Assembly (NCBI RefSeq): GCF_005844325.1
Contig: NZ_SPFY01000002.1
Location: forward strand, 62,001-126,000
DNA length: 64,000 bases
Source: Collinsella aerofaciens
GTDB taxonomy: Bacteria > Actinomycetota > Coriobacteriia > Coriobacteriales > Coriobacteriaceae
Direction of reading: 5' to 3'
Shown here: piece by piece, positions 23,743 to 32,605 of the stretch
Position numbering within the stretch: position 1 is the stretch's first letter
Layout: each line of letters starts with the position of its first letter
The notes under the pieces: model-generated
The model's input: only the letters and a program-made list of their open reading frames with translations
What the model was told of the DNA's origin: nothing
Databases searched by the model: none
Translations under genes and position numbers: made by a program

Positions 23743-25101
23743 CTACTTAACGAGGCGCTTGAGCTTGGCATAGTCCTGAATTTGCTTTTTGCGCTTGGCG
23801 TTGAGGAGGTTGTTGAGGTCGAGCTTCTCAGCGGTGCAGCGTTTGAGTAGCGCGGAGCTATCAAAGCCGTTTGACTCAATGTCTTCATCCAGATCGTGCT
23901 TGAGCTTGGTCCATTTATTGAGCTGCGAGCGCACGTAGGCCGCGGGACGTTCTATCTCGTTGGCGATGTCGCGTACACTGGTGCCCGTTCCAAACAGCTC
24001 GCGTATCTTTGCCGTCTCCTTGCGCGTGCGCTCATTTTTGGCATCGGTCTTGCATCGATCGCTGCAGTAGTGCCGTTTGACGCCACGATGCCCGGCAAGT
24101 GAATAGGCGCGTCCGCACTGCTCGCAATAACCAATTTTGACGGTGCTCAGCTTGCGTGAAAAATCAAACCAGAGCCACGAGAGATAGCTGTCAAAGGAGA
24201 GGAACCCTGTGGACTCGTTACCCTGGAACACATCCACGTGCGCGCCCGAGAGATGCGAGATCACGAGCGCCTGCACCAAAGCAGTGAGTGCATCGCGGTC
24301 ATCATTTTCAAGTTCTTCGCGGCGCTCCTGGATATCTGCTTGAGGGTCGATTACATAGAAGCTCTCCTCGCTATTGCTGACCTTGAGTCGCGCTGAAATC
24401 TCCGAGCTGGAGTCTTCGTCCATGTAGAACATCGCCTGCAAAACACTGAAGTCATTGGCGGTGAGCTCGTGTTCAAAAGAGAGCACGTTGAGTGCAACGA
24501 GGGATTCTTCCTCGTCGATCATAAACATAAAGGCGTAGAAATATCCCGCATCGGATTCGATTTTGCGCACGATGGGCAGGCTTTTGAATGAGTCGGTATA
24601 ATCACCGCCCGCCCTCAGGATAGTGGTGTAGATCTTGAAGGATGACCCGTTTGCCGCGCAGGTCACCACTGATTTCTCGATTCTTTCCAATGCGGAGACC
24701 TTTGCGATGGTGCAGCTCCCGTTGAGGTATTCCTGGATGCGCATGGCAATAAGTGCTGCCATCGCGGCATTGGCCCAATCGCGTACGGATTCTATTGCGT
24801 GCTTGCCAAAAAGCGGCCCGGTCTGTTCGGCGTAATCAAGTACGTTAAAGAGGCTTGCGCGGAAGGGCTGCTCTTTAACGGCGGTGGGTTCGATGCATGA
24901 TGCCAGCCTGATCAGATCGGCATGGCGCTCGCTGTGTGCGGGCCCTTCGTTGCTTTTGTTGCCGGCCAGCTCGGTGGGCATGTAGAGTTCAAAGACAAGC
25001 TGGGCCTCGCCAACGGGCCTATTGGGTTCGTTCTCTATGAGGTTGACTTTCTTAAACGGAATCGAACCTTCAACGGTGCGTGTTTGGGAGAACTCAAACA
25101 T
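23743..25101 (-). CDS. Unrecognised protein with CGNR-like zinc finger and HTH-like tail
   Basis: A 452-residue protein that I cannot assign. The first 300 residues are mixed alpha/beta without a motif I know. Near residue 325 is a four-Cys finger (YCEQCGRAYSLAG, then HYCSDRCKTDAKNERTRKE) of the type found at the end of CGNR/plasmid-replication-like proteins. A helix-turn-helix-like segment follows (SVRDIANEIERPAAYVRSQL), then a Lys-rich tail. The second half therefore probably binds DNA. It starts after an AGGGGTA site and is divergent from the next zinc-ribbon gene. Confidence 0.7.
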   Translation of the reverse strand: MFEFSQTRTVEGSIPFKKVNLIENEPNRPVGEAQLVFELYMPTELAGNKSNEGPAHSERHADLIRLASCIEPTAVKEQPFRASLFNVLDYAEQTGPLFGKHAIESVRDWANAAMAALIAMRIQEYLNGSCTIAKVSALERIEKSVVTCAANGSSFKIYTTILRAGGDYTDSFKSLPIVRKIESDAGYFYAFMFMIDEEESLVALNVLSFEHELTANDFSVLQAMFYMDEDSSSEISARLKVSNSEESFYVIDPQADIQERREELENDDRDALTALVQALVISHLSGAHVDVFQGNESTGFLSFDSYLSWLWFDFSRKLSTVKIGYCEQCGRAYSLAGHRGVKRHYCSDRCKTDAKNERTRKETAKIRELFGTGTSVRDIANEIERPAAYVRSQLNKWTKLKHDLDEDIESNGFDSSALLKRCTAEKLDLNNLLNAKRKKQIQDYAKLKRLVK

Positions 25102-25240
25102 TGTTACCCCTGTCTCTAGCTGCAGGTTTAATAGCGTAGCACGTTTAGGAAAATTACCCGGTCAAAATCTCTATATCGGATAAACGACAAATCGTATCTT
25201 GTGATCGTCAAGAAAAGGGGTAACGAGAAAGGACCCGATT

Positions 25241-25858
25241 ATGCATTGCAAACAGTGTGGAGCAGAGATTAACGACGGCGCCAAGTTCTGCGGCGTGTGC
25301 GGAACGCCTACGGTCGCGGCTGCGGCCAGCGCGGTGGGGGACGCGATTTACGTCGAGGCCCAGCCGATTGAGAGCCAGTCTGTCGAGGCTCAGTTTCAAG
25401 CGGCGGAGGATGCAGAGGCCGCTGCTTGCCTGCAGGATTCGCTTCACGAGTCCATCGGGTCGCTTGGGCGAGCAGCGGTGATTTCATTGCTCTATGTGCT
25501 CTTTTTCAATTACGTGCTGGGAGGTGGCTCGCTGGGACTTAACAATATGATTCCGCTGGCGCTGCTTCTGATTGGTCCCTGGAAGGTGATTATCTCGCTG
25601 TACCGCAGCGGTGTAAGGCTTCCCCTTGTCTATGGTAGCGGCATTATCGGTATCACGATTATGCTAATCGAGCTTGTGGTTCTCGTGGGCCTTCCTGTCG
25701 TGGTTCTGATGCTTTTTTACTGGTTGGGCAGCGTGATTCACGGGGCGGTTCCTGTTATTCCCGAATCGGTTCCGATGACGATCGTGGCGCTCTGGCCTAT
25801 TGCCTCGGTTGCCAACATCATCTTCAAGGCAATCAAGCTGCACATGGCTCGCGCCTAG
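25241..25858 (+). CDS. Zinc-ribbon multi-span membrane protein
   Basis: A 205-residue protein beginning with the zinc ribbon MHCKQCGAEINDGAKFCGVC, then an acidic Ala/Glu linker and about four membrane spans (ISLLYVLFFNYVLGGG, MIPLALLLIGPWKVII, IIGITIMLIELVVLVGLPVV, IVALWPIASVANIIFKAI). Unlike the single-span relatives at 19381, 20600 and 26008, almost all of it is in the membrane. Function is not known. The start follows AAAGGA. Confidence 0.72.
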   Translation: MHCKQCGAEINDGAKFCGVCGTPTVAAAASAVGDAIYVEAQPIESQSVEAQFQAAEDAEAAACLQDSLHESIGSLGRAAVISLLYVLFFNYVLGGGSLGLNNMIPLALLLIGPWKVIISLYRSGVRLPLVYGSGIIGITIMLIELVVLVGLPVVVLMLFYWLGSVIHGAVPVIPESVPMTIVALWPIASVANIIFKAIKLHMARA

Positions 25859-25912
25859 CAAGTAGCCCGTCGCATGCCTTCCGCGTGGGGTCAGGCGAAT
25901 TTGAAAGGTGAA

Positions 25913-25955
25913 AGAAAAGGTTTACAGTCGAGCAAATTGCTCCTGGGCCTTTTCT
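25913..25955 (+). terminator. Possible terminator after the 25241 gene
   Basis: Agaaaagg (25913-25920) pairs with ccttttct (25948-25955), with an inner gagca/tgctc hairpin. The stem is moderate. Confidence 0.45.
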
Positions 25956-26007
25956 GTTTGCAGGCTGTGGGCTATCGTTTCGATATGCTGAAGTTCTAGG
26001 GGGATTT

Positions 26008-27501
26008 ATGTACTGTGCAAGCTGCGGGGCAAAGATCAAAGACGGGGCGCGATTCTGTTCTGCATGCGGAAAACCGTTGGATGTGGATGATGCGCCGGCG
26101 AATGCTCAGCAGCCGCTTCCTTCAGGTACACCAAAGGCGTCTGCTGATAGAAAAGCGACAAGCGATCCTGCTGTATCTCGCGCAGAGGGCCCTTCTCTGG
26201 CGCCCTCTGATCATATGTCCTTTGCGGCCTTTATGATGCAGCGTCGGCAGATCGGCCGTTTTGCTGTGCCTACGTTTGTCACCATTCTTGCAGCAATCAT
26301 CTTTACCGCTGGTGTCGCTTACGCCCTGGTCAAAGCTTACGAAGCCTTTGTGCTGCCTCAAGCGCAGCAGCAGGAGCAGCCGGCTGCAGTCGAGGAGAAG
26401 TCGTCTAAAAAGAAGGTCGCGGCAACAAACAAGAAAGCACGCAGGGCTTACGAGGGCGTGGTTGCGCGTTACGAGGACTTTGCGAGCTATTGCGAGCGGA
26501 AGGGGGCTGGTGCTGCCAGCTACGACGACTGGGCCCAGGGACGCGGTGATGATTCTGGACTGGGGCAGATATTCGTTTATAACAACCAGACTGCCCCCGG
26601 CTTTTTAAGCTACTACTATGCTTTCGATGATTTGAATGGCGACGGAATTGACGAGCTGCTTGTTGGGTTTGTCGATGCGCAGAACGATATTTCGGCGATT
26701 GTGGGTGCCTACTGCTTTGTTGATGGAGAGGCCGTTTCGGTTATGCCTTCGTCAGAGATGGTAGAAGGCTCCAGCAATATGACGAATCAGTATGACGGTT
26801 TTATTGCTCAGGGTGAGAGCCAAGTCATTACTGTCTGTAAGGACGGCATCGTTAAATTTACTTGTAGTCAGGATTGTAACCAGGCAGATTTCTATATTTC
26901 GCTTACTGCAAAGGGTCCTGAGGTCGTAGACGCGGTGCAAATTCAAAATAAGGAATTCGATAGGCAGAATGGCGCCTACTTGGTGAGGACCGTTGAGGAT
27001 GGTGGCAAACCGCAGGAGGCGATGGTCCAGGGGCGTGAGGAAGCGTGCAGAATTCTTGACGAGCTCGCCGGGAAGTATCCGGAGGCCGACATTGAAATGC
27101 CGTCCGCAAGCAGCGATATGTGGAAGGCATTCAAAGGGGTGGAGCCTTCGGAGGGCTCTTTGAAGGACGGCTCTGGCACTGCGGACGATCGATCTGGCGC
27201 ATCTCAAGCACCATCTGAAGCGGCATCCGATAGCAGCGACGATGGGGAGGCCGCTGCGCGCGGCGATGGCGTGATCGCCGACATGGATGCGTTCATTGCA
27301 AACGCCAAGCGCGAGTTGATTGTGCCAGATGACGCCTCTATTACGTTCAAGGTCGCTGATAAGCCAAACTATTGGGAGGGGGCGGCAACGTACGTTTGGT
27401 ACGTCGAGTTTTATAAAGACGGAAAGGTCGTAGCGTCTGCGGAATGCGGCTCCGAAGGGTACCCATGTCGGTCGATTATGGCCTATCACGAGAGCTGGTA
27501 A
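26008..27501 (+). CDS. Zinc-ribbon single-span membrane protein
   Basis: A 497-residue protein: zinc ribbon MYCASCGAKIKDGARFCSAC, a variable linker, a segment MSFAAFMMQRRQIGRFAVP, a membrane span (about 88-112) and a long outer part. The membrane-proximal segment is closely similar to that of the 19381 protein (FFMQRCQVGNRLVPQF), so the two are paralogues sharing the anchor and differing outside. The outer region has YAFDDLNGDGIDELLVGF, an EF-hand-like motif also present in the 20600 protein, and a Ser/Asp-rich linker before a C-terminal beta domain. GGGGGA precedes the start. Function unknown. Confidence 0.75.
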   Translation: MYCASCGAKIKDGARFCSACGKPLDVDDAPANAQQPLPSGTPKASADRKATSDPAVSRAEGPSLAPSDHMSFAAFMMQRRQIGRFAVPTFVTILAAIIFTAGVAYALVKAYEAFVLPQAQQQEQPAAVEEKSSKKKVAATNKKARRAYEGVVARYEDFASYCERKGAGAASYDDWAQGRGDDSGLGQIFVYNNQTAPGFLSYYYAFDDLNGDGIDELLVGFVDAQNDISAIVGAYCFVDGEAVSVMPSSEMVEGSSNMTNQYDGFIAQGESQVITVCKDGIVKFTCSQDCNQADFYISLTAKGPEVVDAVQIQNKEFDRQNGAYLVRTVEDGGKPQEAMVQGREEACRILDELAGKYPEADIEMPSASSDMWKAFKGVEPSEGSLKDGSGTADDRSGASQAPSEAASDSSDDGEAAARGDGVIADMDAFIANAKRELIVPDDASITFKVADKPNYWEGAATYVWYVEFYKDGKVVASAECGSEGYPCRSIMAYHESW

Positions 27502-27597
27502 CTTTAACCGAGCCGTTTTGGCATTACAGCGCGCGCAGCTCTTATGCCTTTCCCCTTGTTCCATCCGACGAGTTTAGTTGCGGCTAAAACGGACGTT

Positions 27598-27693
27598 ACG
27601 AAGAGCTGACCGAGAGGCCGAACGCGCTCGCCCGCTCAGCGGGTATGCCCCAAAAGGGCATCTGGGGTTCGAACCCTCCCGGTTCTTCGTCAG
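27598..27693 (+). tRNA. Atypical tRNA-Ser(GCU)-like sequence, probably degenerate
   Basis: A 9-bp end stem (acgaagagc/gttcttcgt) encloses serine-tRNA features: gaccgagaggccgaa D-arm, an anticodon arm ctcgc-ccgctca-gcggg with GCT at the anticodon position, a long variable arm atgcccc-aaaa-gggcat, a TTCGAAC loop and a TCA end. Defects are base C instead of T before the anticodon, a D stem with one good pair, a mismatch in the T stem and two extra bases before the acceptor strand. I favour a tRNA pseudogene or tRNA-like RNA. Confidence 0.45.
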
Positions 27694-27753
27694 TTGACCA
27701 AAGGTGCGACATTATTGCCGCTCATCGGGGGTGGCTAAATGAGATGACTTGAG

Positions 27754-27767
27754 GGCTATAATTAGCC
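27754..27767 (+). promoter_or_regulatory. -10 box inside a palindrome before the SPFH operon
   Basis: Ggcta-taat-tagcc (27754-27767) contains TATAAT at 27757-27762. A bound regulator would occlude the promoter. Downstream (27776-27815) is another ggggacag box followed by an aggcgca/tgcgcct hairpin in the leader. Confidence 0.5.
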
Positions 27768-27884
27768 AAGCTAAGTTGGGGACAGATTGAGGCGCACAGG
27801 CTTTCGATGCGCCTGTCGACTCGGCAGTTCACAATTTATTAGACACGCGGAACGCGTGGTTTGGGATTAACGAAAGGAATCAGC

Positions 27885-29261
27885 ATGTCACTGTTCCATA
27901 GCGATAACGAAAAGGAAGAAAAGCACAGCGGAATTCTCGGTGCCTTTTCTGTCGACAATATCAAATGGGAGCCTGGCAACGACGAAGATGCCTCGCTTGT
28001 CTCATTCCGCTATCCCTACGAGGATTTTCCCAACGGGTCCTATCTTCAGGTTGCGCAATCGCAGATTGCCGTTTTTACCAACAATATGGGGGCGGGCAGT
28101 TCTACTGACGCTACGGGTGCCGGCGATTCTCAGGTAAGCGTGTTTGTCGGTCCGTGCAAGATCAAGCTCGACACGGGAGACAGCCGATTCGCCCCGTTCC
28201 GCAATGCCGCCCATTCGCTTACCGGCGGTAGCTCGGCGTTTCATTCCGTTGTGTACTTTATCAATACTAACTACATGAACGAGCTGCGCTGGGGCACGAC
28301 CGAGCCCATCATTGTCCAAGACCCTGAGGAAGACGTCAACGTTCATGTTCGCGCCTTCGGTTTGTTTGGCGCGCATATCGAGCAGAATGACTCGAGCCTG
28401 GTTCCCATTCAGGTGAGGAAGTTCCTCGTTAAGGTCGTGGGCACGCGAGATCGCTATACGCGAGAAGAACTTACTTCCTTTATGCGGGCAAAAATCCTTG
28501 AGTATGTTCCTGACCTGCTTGCCAAGGCGATTGTTGACCAGGAGGTTTCCGTTCTTAAAATTGCGACGCATCTGAGCGACTTCTCGTCTCAGATGCAGGG
28601 CAAGCTCGTTAACTATTTCGATGAGTTTGGTCTCACGCTCGATAACTTCTCGTTCAACAGCATCAAGCCCTTCGAAGAGGATCTTGCTGCCATCAACGAG
28701 ATGAAGATCCAGCGTAAGCGGAGCATTCTCGAGGCGCAGGGTAACGCTGCCCAGATGGACATCGAGTCCGAGGCACTTGCCAGGAAGCGTGCGCGCGAAG
28801 GCTACAACTATCAGCAGGAGCGCGGCATGGACGTAATGGAGAGTGCTGCGGGCAATGAGGGGAGTGCCGCATCGGGCCTCATGGGAGCCGGCATGGGACT
28901 CGGCATGGGCGTTGGCATGGGCGGTGCATTTGGAGCTGGCTTCTCCAACTTGGCCAACCAGGCCATGGGCGCTGTTGCTCCCATGGTTGGAACGGCTTCC
29001 GCGTCCGCAGGTATGCAAAACGGTCCCGTGTGTCCCAGTTGCGGAAACGTTAATCCGATGGGTGCTAAGTTCTGCCTGGAATGCGGACAAAAGCTCGAGC
29101 AGGGTGTTGCGTGTTTGGCGTGTGGGCATCTTAACCCGGTCGGTGCCAAGTTCTGCCTGGAATGCGGGAACCGGTTGATCTCGCCAAGGTGCCCGAGCTG
29201 CGGAGCCGAGTTGCCCGAAGGGACCAAATTCTGCCCCGATTGTGGAACTAAGATCCAATAA
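27885..29261 (+). CDS. SPFH-domain protein with three C-terminal zinc ribbons (YdjI-like)
   Basis: A 458-residue protein. Residues 1-310 form an SPFH/virion-core-like domain of the Bacillus YdjI type (IKWEPGNDEDASLVSFRYP, RWGTTEPIIVQDPE, VRAFGLFGAH), with a helical segment and a Gly/Met-rich linker. Residues about 383-458 are three zinc ribbons (CPSCGNVNPMGAKFCLECG, CLACGHLNPVGAKFC, CPSCGAELPEGTKFCPDCG). YdjI-type proteins assemble at the membrane with phage-shock partners; here a multimerising membrane-surface platform is inferred. ATG 27885 follows AAAGGA; a TTG at 27861 has no site. First gene of a five-gene operon. Confidence 0.87.
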   Translation: MSLFHSDNEKEEKHSGILGAFSVDNIKWEPGNDEDASLVSFRYPYEDFPNGSYLQVAQSQIAVFTNNMGAGSSTDATGAGDSQVSVFVGPCKIKLDTGDSRFAPFRNAAHSLTGGSSAFHSVVYFINTNYMNELRWGTTEPIIVQDPEEDVNVHVRAFGLFGAHIEQNDSSLVPIQVRKFLVKVVGTRDRYTREELTSFMRAKILEYVPDLLAKAIVDQEVSVLKIATHLSDFSSQMQGKLVNYFDEFGLTLDNFSFNSIKPFEEDLAAINEMKIQRKRSILEAQGNAAQMDIESEALARKRAREGYNYQQERGMDVMESAAGNEGSAASGLMGAGMGLGMGVGMGGAFGAGFSNLANQAMGAVAPMVGTASASAGMQNGPVCPSCGNVNPMGAKFCLECGQKLEQGVACLACGHLNPVGAKFCLECGNRLISPRCPSCGAELPEGTKFCPDCGTKIQ

Positions 29262-29273
29262 GGAGAAACAAAG

Positions 29274-29975
29274 ATGAACGGTTCTGTTAAACGTGTCATT
29301 TTGGGCGAGGCAATCGTCTTGGTGGCGTGGCTTGTAATCATGTTTGTCTGCAAAAACGCGCTGATGAACCCTATCGTCTTTGCTATGTCGCTTGGCTTTG
29401 GGGTTTTGGCTTTTGCGGCGGCTTCGATTTCGGCTGCCATGTCCGATAAGCAGTCCACGGTCAAAAGCACGACCGAAATCCATTATTTGCCGGTCGCATC
29501 CAGCTGTGCCTACTTTGTCGTTGCCCTTCTGGCCAACACGTACTTTGTGTTTGCGGCATATGGGTGGGGCGGCAGCACGATTCCAGTCGTCGTAAACGTT
29601 GTCCTTCTTGCTGTGCTTGTCCTTGTGCAGATGGGTCTGGGCTTCAATGGCCGCCAGGTTGACCAAAAGGTTGCTGCCGTGGCCGCAAAGACGGTTCAAA
29701 CGGCGCAGTTCGGATCGTATGTGGGACAGCTCCTCGCCGTGGCGCAGGACGCTCAGGTCAAAGCCGAACTCAAAGCGCTTAAGGATGACATCTCCTTTAG
29801 TTCCAACATGTCGCAACCCCATGTTCAAGAGATCGAGCGACAGTTCTCCGCCGCGCTTGAGGCGGTCTCGAATTCCATGAGTGCCGATGAGCCGGCAGAT
29901 GTTACGGTTGGCCTTGTCCATGATGCGCGCAATATCTGGAAAAAGCGCAATGCGGCGCTGACCGCTGTCAAATAA
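29274..29975 (+). CDS. Four-span membrane protein of the SPFH operon
   Basis: A 233-residue protein with four predicted membrane helices (about 8-26, 33-53, 73-96, 101-124) and a cytoplasmic helical C-terminal half (VDQKVAAVAAKTVQTAQFGS onwards). I do not recognise a named family. Its place beside an SPFH protein recalls the membrane partner in the Bacillus ydjGHI operon, so it may anchor the SPFH protein; this is inference from order and topology. AAGGAG precedes the start, 12 bases after the SPFH gene. Confidence 0.72.
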   Translation: MNGSVKRVILGEAIVLVAWLVIMFVCKNALMNPIVFAMSLGFGVLAFAAASISAAMSDKQSTVKSTTEIHYLPVASSCAYFVVALLANTYFVFAAYGWGGSTIPVVVNVVLLAVLVLVQMGLGFNGRQVDQKVAAVAAKTVQTAQFGSYVGQLLAVAQDAQVKAELKALKDDISFSSNMSQPHVQEIERQFSAALEAVSNSMSADEPADVTVGLVHDARNIWKKRNAALTAVK

Positions 29976-30029
29976 GGGCTCGCGCTGCTTTTTGCCAGGG
30001 CACTTTGATGGTTGAAGTGGGGGAAGCTA

Positions 30030-30836
30030 TTGGAAATCAACGGTATAACTTGTGAGGGCTGCGGCAGCACCGATGTCGAGTTTGACCCCGCAACTCGAAA
30101 GGTTCATTGCAACCAGTGCGGTCGCGAGATGTACTATTCGCGGGCGCGTCTGGGGGCCACGGGCAAAATCGCGTTTGCCAAGGACAATGCCATCAAGTTT
30201 TTTAAGGGTGGTAACTTTCCGGAGGCCCGCAAATTTGCCGCGGACGTGCTCAATATGATGCAAGACAACGCGGCAGCACAGTTTATGGTTGCGTACTGCG
30301 ATGAGTTTTGCGAAGGTCTTTCGGGTTCGATGACGGTTTTCTTTAAAAGGGCCGAAGATATCCCTCTCGAATATGACGAAGTGCGTGACTTGATCGACTT
30401 GTTTGAGTCGACGCTCTACAACATGCGTGACTTTGAGGTTCAGATGGTATCGCTCGTGGTCGCCAATATGCAGAGCATGGAGGATCGGTCTCGGCTTGAG
30501 AGCTTTATCGATGCTGTGTGCCCGTTCTGCATAGCGCGGTATGCTTCGGAAGACTTTATGACCGCAGAGCGGGAGAGCTTCTATCAAGATATCGCCGCCA
30601 ACTGCAACATACCCAAGACGTGTCTCGCACTACTCAAGGGCATTAGAGAGAACCCCGGGTCCCCCTATAAAACTGGTTCGTTTGCGTTACGAAGAAGGAC
30701 CTCGTACTTTCTCGAACACTATGTGGAGCCCGTCGGGCGCATCGTCAATTCGATGAAGGCAAGCCAATACAAACAGAAGTTTCTCGTGGCCTATCAGCAG
30801 GTGTCCGAGCAATACCGAAGCATGGCCTCTCAATAA
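30030..30836 (+). CDS. TFIIB-type zinc-ribbon protein of the SPFH operon
   Basis: A 268-residue soluble protein starting MEINGITCEGCGSTDVEFDP with a second knuckle CNQCGREMYY, a TFIIB-type zinc ribbon. The rest is helical (FFKGGNFPEARKFAADVLNM looks like a TPR-type pair) and lacks membrane spans. The start is read as TTG 30030 because GGGGGA lies eight bases upstream; TTG 30012 has no site. A zinc-ribbon protein also accompanies the SPFH gene in Bacillus (YdjG), although that one has a membrane span. Confidence 0.72.
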   Translation: MEINGITCEGCGSTDVEFDPATRKVHCNQCGREMYYSRARLGATGKIAFAKDNAIKFFKGGNFPEARKFAADVLNMMQDNAAAQFMVAYCDEFCEGLSGSMTVFFKRAEDIPLEYDEVRDLIDLFESTLYNMRDFEVQMVSLVVANMQSMEDRSRLESFIDAVCPFCIARYASEDFMTAERESFYQDIAANCNIPKTCLALLKGIRENPGSPYKTGSFALRRRTSYFLEHYVEPVGRIVNSMKASQYKQKFLVAYQQVSEQYRSMASQ

Positions 30837-30908
30837 AGCGGATGGCGGGTGCTTACTCGCTTAAAGCTATTGGATGATCTAAACAGTTCAAACTGAAAGG
30901 TGGTACAG

Positions 30909-32564
30909 ATGAGTGATTCGGGTTTAGATACTGCCCTTATCGAGCGCAGAATCGCCGCTATTGGAACAAAAGTTGACCAGATGACCACGAAGGTCGATAA
31001 GGTCGAATCCCAAATGGAGGAAGTGCGGAAGGACCTTAAAAAGCTCCGAAAGGACTTTCTCGAGATGATGCTCGAACAGCGTCGTACCGCCGCACTTGAG
31101 CAGGCGACTACGGAGCTCGTGAGCGTCCGGCAGGAGATGGACAAGAAGTTCGGCAACTACTCGGTGGTTCGAAACACCATGGTCGGTATTCTCCAGGCAA
31201 CCGATGCAGCGCTCGTGCGCAAGGCGACGATTTCGACGGTCTCCGAGGAGTTAATGATTTCTACCCCGGACTACTGGCTGGCGCCTGTCCTGGTTGCCCT
31301 TGCGGCATGGATCAACAACAACCGAGATCTTGCAGAGCGCGCAATACGCGAGGCTGTCAAACGTGACAACGAGCACACGTCGCTTGCGATGGCTCTGATC
31401 TGCAGACGTAATAACCGCACGGCTACGTGCTACGAATGGCTAGCACGCTACTTCTCGACGCAAAACGCCGCCCGCATCGATGCCGATGCGATGGTCTACA
31501 TCGATGCTTATATCAACGGCATCTTCGGAACCGACGAAAAGCACCTGTGCGACGACTATATGGCGGGCTGGATCGAGCAGATCAGAAATCAGAGCCCTGA
31601 GTTCGAGAATGAGCAGTCAGAGTCATGGGCGGAGTACTTTACCGGCTACGAGGAGGATATGAGCTCGAGATATCCGGCACTCAAGGTGGTGGTCAAGGAG
31701 TTTGACTACATCAATAAGTATCTCGGAAAAGTCGAGGCAATCGAGAGCATCTCCAATGACTTCGCCGACCTCAAGGCTTCTGATGTTGACGAGAGGACGC
31801 TTGCCGAGCAGGTTGACAGGCATCTGATGGAGCTCGTTAACTCCGATGACTCCAAGGAGCGAAATTTGCGCCGCCAGGAGGAGTATCTTCTTGCGGTCAA
31901 GGCGTTTGGCGGAGACGTGGAGCGCGCCCGAGAGCTCGTCAATCGTCGCCGTGATGAGAAGCGTCAGCAGACGATGAATATCATCGACCAGATGACACGC
32001 TCGATGCGCGACCAGAGTGCGTCTGTGGATGTGCATAAAAAGAAGACCGCGATTCAGTTTTTGGGTTCCTATATCAACGGTGGTTTCAACCGGTATCGCA
32101 AGAGCGATGTCCCCGAATTTCCGCAGGCGATCACCCTTGACTTCGACGGATGGACAAGCAGAGCGGTCACCGGCGATGAGGGCAATGCGCTGCGCGGCGA
32201 TTATGTTCGCTATGTCGGTGAAGAGAAGAAAAAGGAGCTCGCTGAGCTTGATGTCAAGGTTGCGAAGGGCAACAAGAGCCACAAGATAGCGGCCGTTGTC
32301 CTCGCTGTTTTGGGAGTAGCTTGCTTTGCGTTTGTAAACCAGGTTATTGGCATTCTGCTTCTTGCGGGGGCTGGCTATTGTCTAGTAAAGACGGGCCTCT
32401 CGAGCAAGCAGCGCGCTGCGGAGGCAGAAGAGATTGAGGCCAAATACTCCAAACGCATCCAGGAAGGCTGTTCCGAGATCGATCTGGCGCTTAATCAGTG
32501 GAAGAGCGCGAAGGAAGCGGCGGCCGAGCGCAGCGACCTGCTTAAGCTCGATAAGGTTGCCTAG
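30909..32564 (+). CDS. Coiled-coil protein with C-terminal membrane hairpin
   Basis: A 551-residue protein of no family I know. Residues 1-80 are a heptad-rich coiled coil (IGTKVDQMTTKVDKVESQME, then EEVRKDLKKLRKDFLEMM). A large helical domain follows (WLAPVLVALAAWINNNRDLA, YEWLARYFSTQNAARID). Two short membrane segments lie at about 459-493 (AAVVLAVLGVACFAFVNQVI, then ILLLAGAGYCLV), and a helical tail ends the protein. The layout suggests a tail-anchored scaffold facing the cytoplasm. ATG 30909 follows AAAGGTGG; GTG 30900 is too close. Fourth gene of the SPFH operon. Confidence 0.75.
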   Translation: MSDSGLDTALIERRIAAIGTKVDQMTTKVDKVESQMEEVRKDLKKLRKDFLEMMLEQRRTAALEQATTELVSVRQEMDKKFGNYSVVRNTMVGILQATDAALVRKATISTVSEELMISTPDYWLAPVLVALAAWINNNRDLAERAIREAVKRDNEHTSLAMALICRRNNRTATCYEWLARYFSTQNAARIDADAMVYIDAYINGIFGTDEKHLCDDYMAGWIEQIRNQSPEFENEQSESWAEYFTGYEEDMSSRYPALKVVVKEFDYINKYLGKVEAIESISNDFADLKASDVDERTLAEQVDRHLMELVNSDDSKERNLRRQEEYLLAVKAFGGDVERARELVNRRRDEKRQQTMNIIDQMTRSMRDQSASVDVHKKKTAIQFLGSYINGGFNRYRKSDVPEFPQAITLDFDGWTSRAVTGDEGNALRGDYVRYVGEEKKKELAELDVKVAKGNKSHKIAAVVLAVLGVACFAFVNQVIGILLLAGAGYCLVKTGLSSKQRAAEAEEIEAKYSKRIQEGCSEIDLALNQWKSAKEAAAERSDLLKLDKVA

Positions 32565-32605
32565 CCGATAGGATTGACTCGATAACCATGAATGGAGTGA
32601 AATAG

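Noticed and set aside
27598-27693. Considered tRNA-Sec (UCA) because the anticodon hairpin can be drawn with tca in the loop.
   Set aside because: The alternative fold ctcgc/gcggg gives a seven-base loop with GCT and fits a serine-type tRNA better; no selenium genes are in the window.
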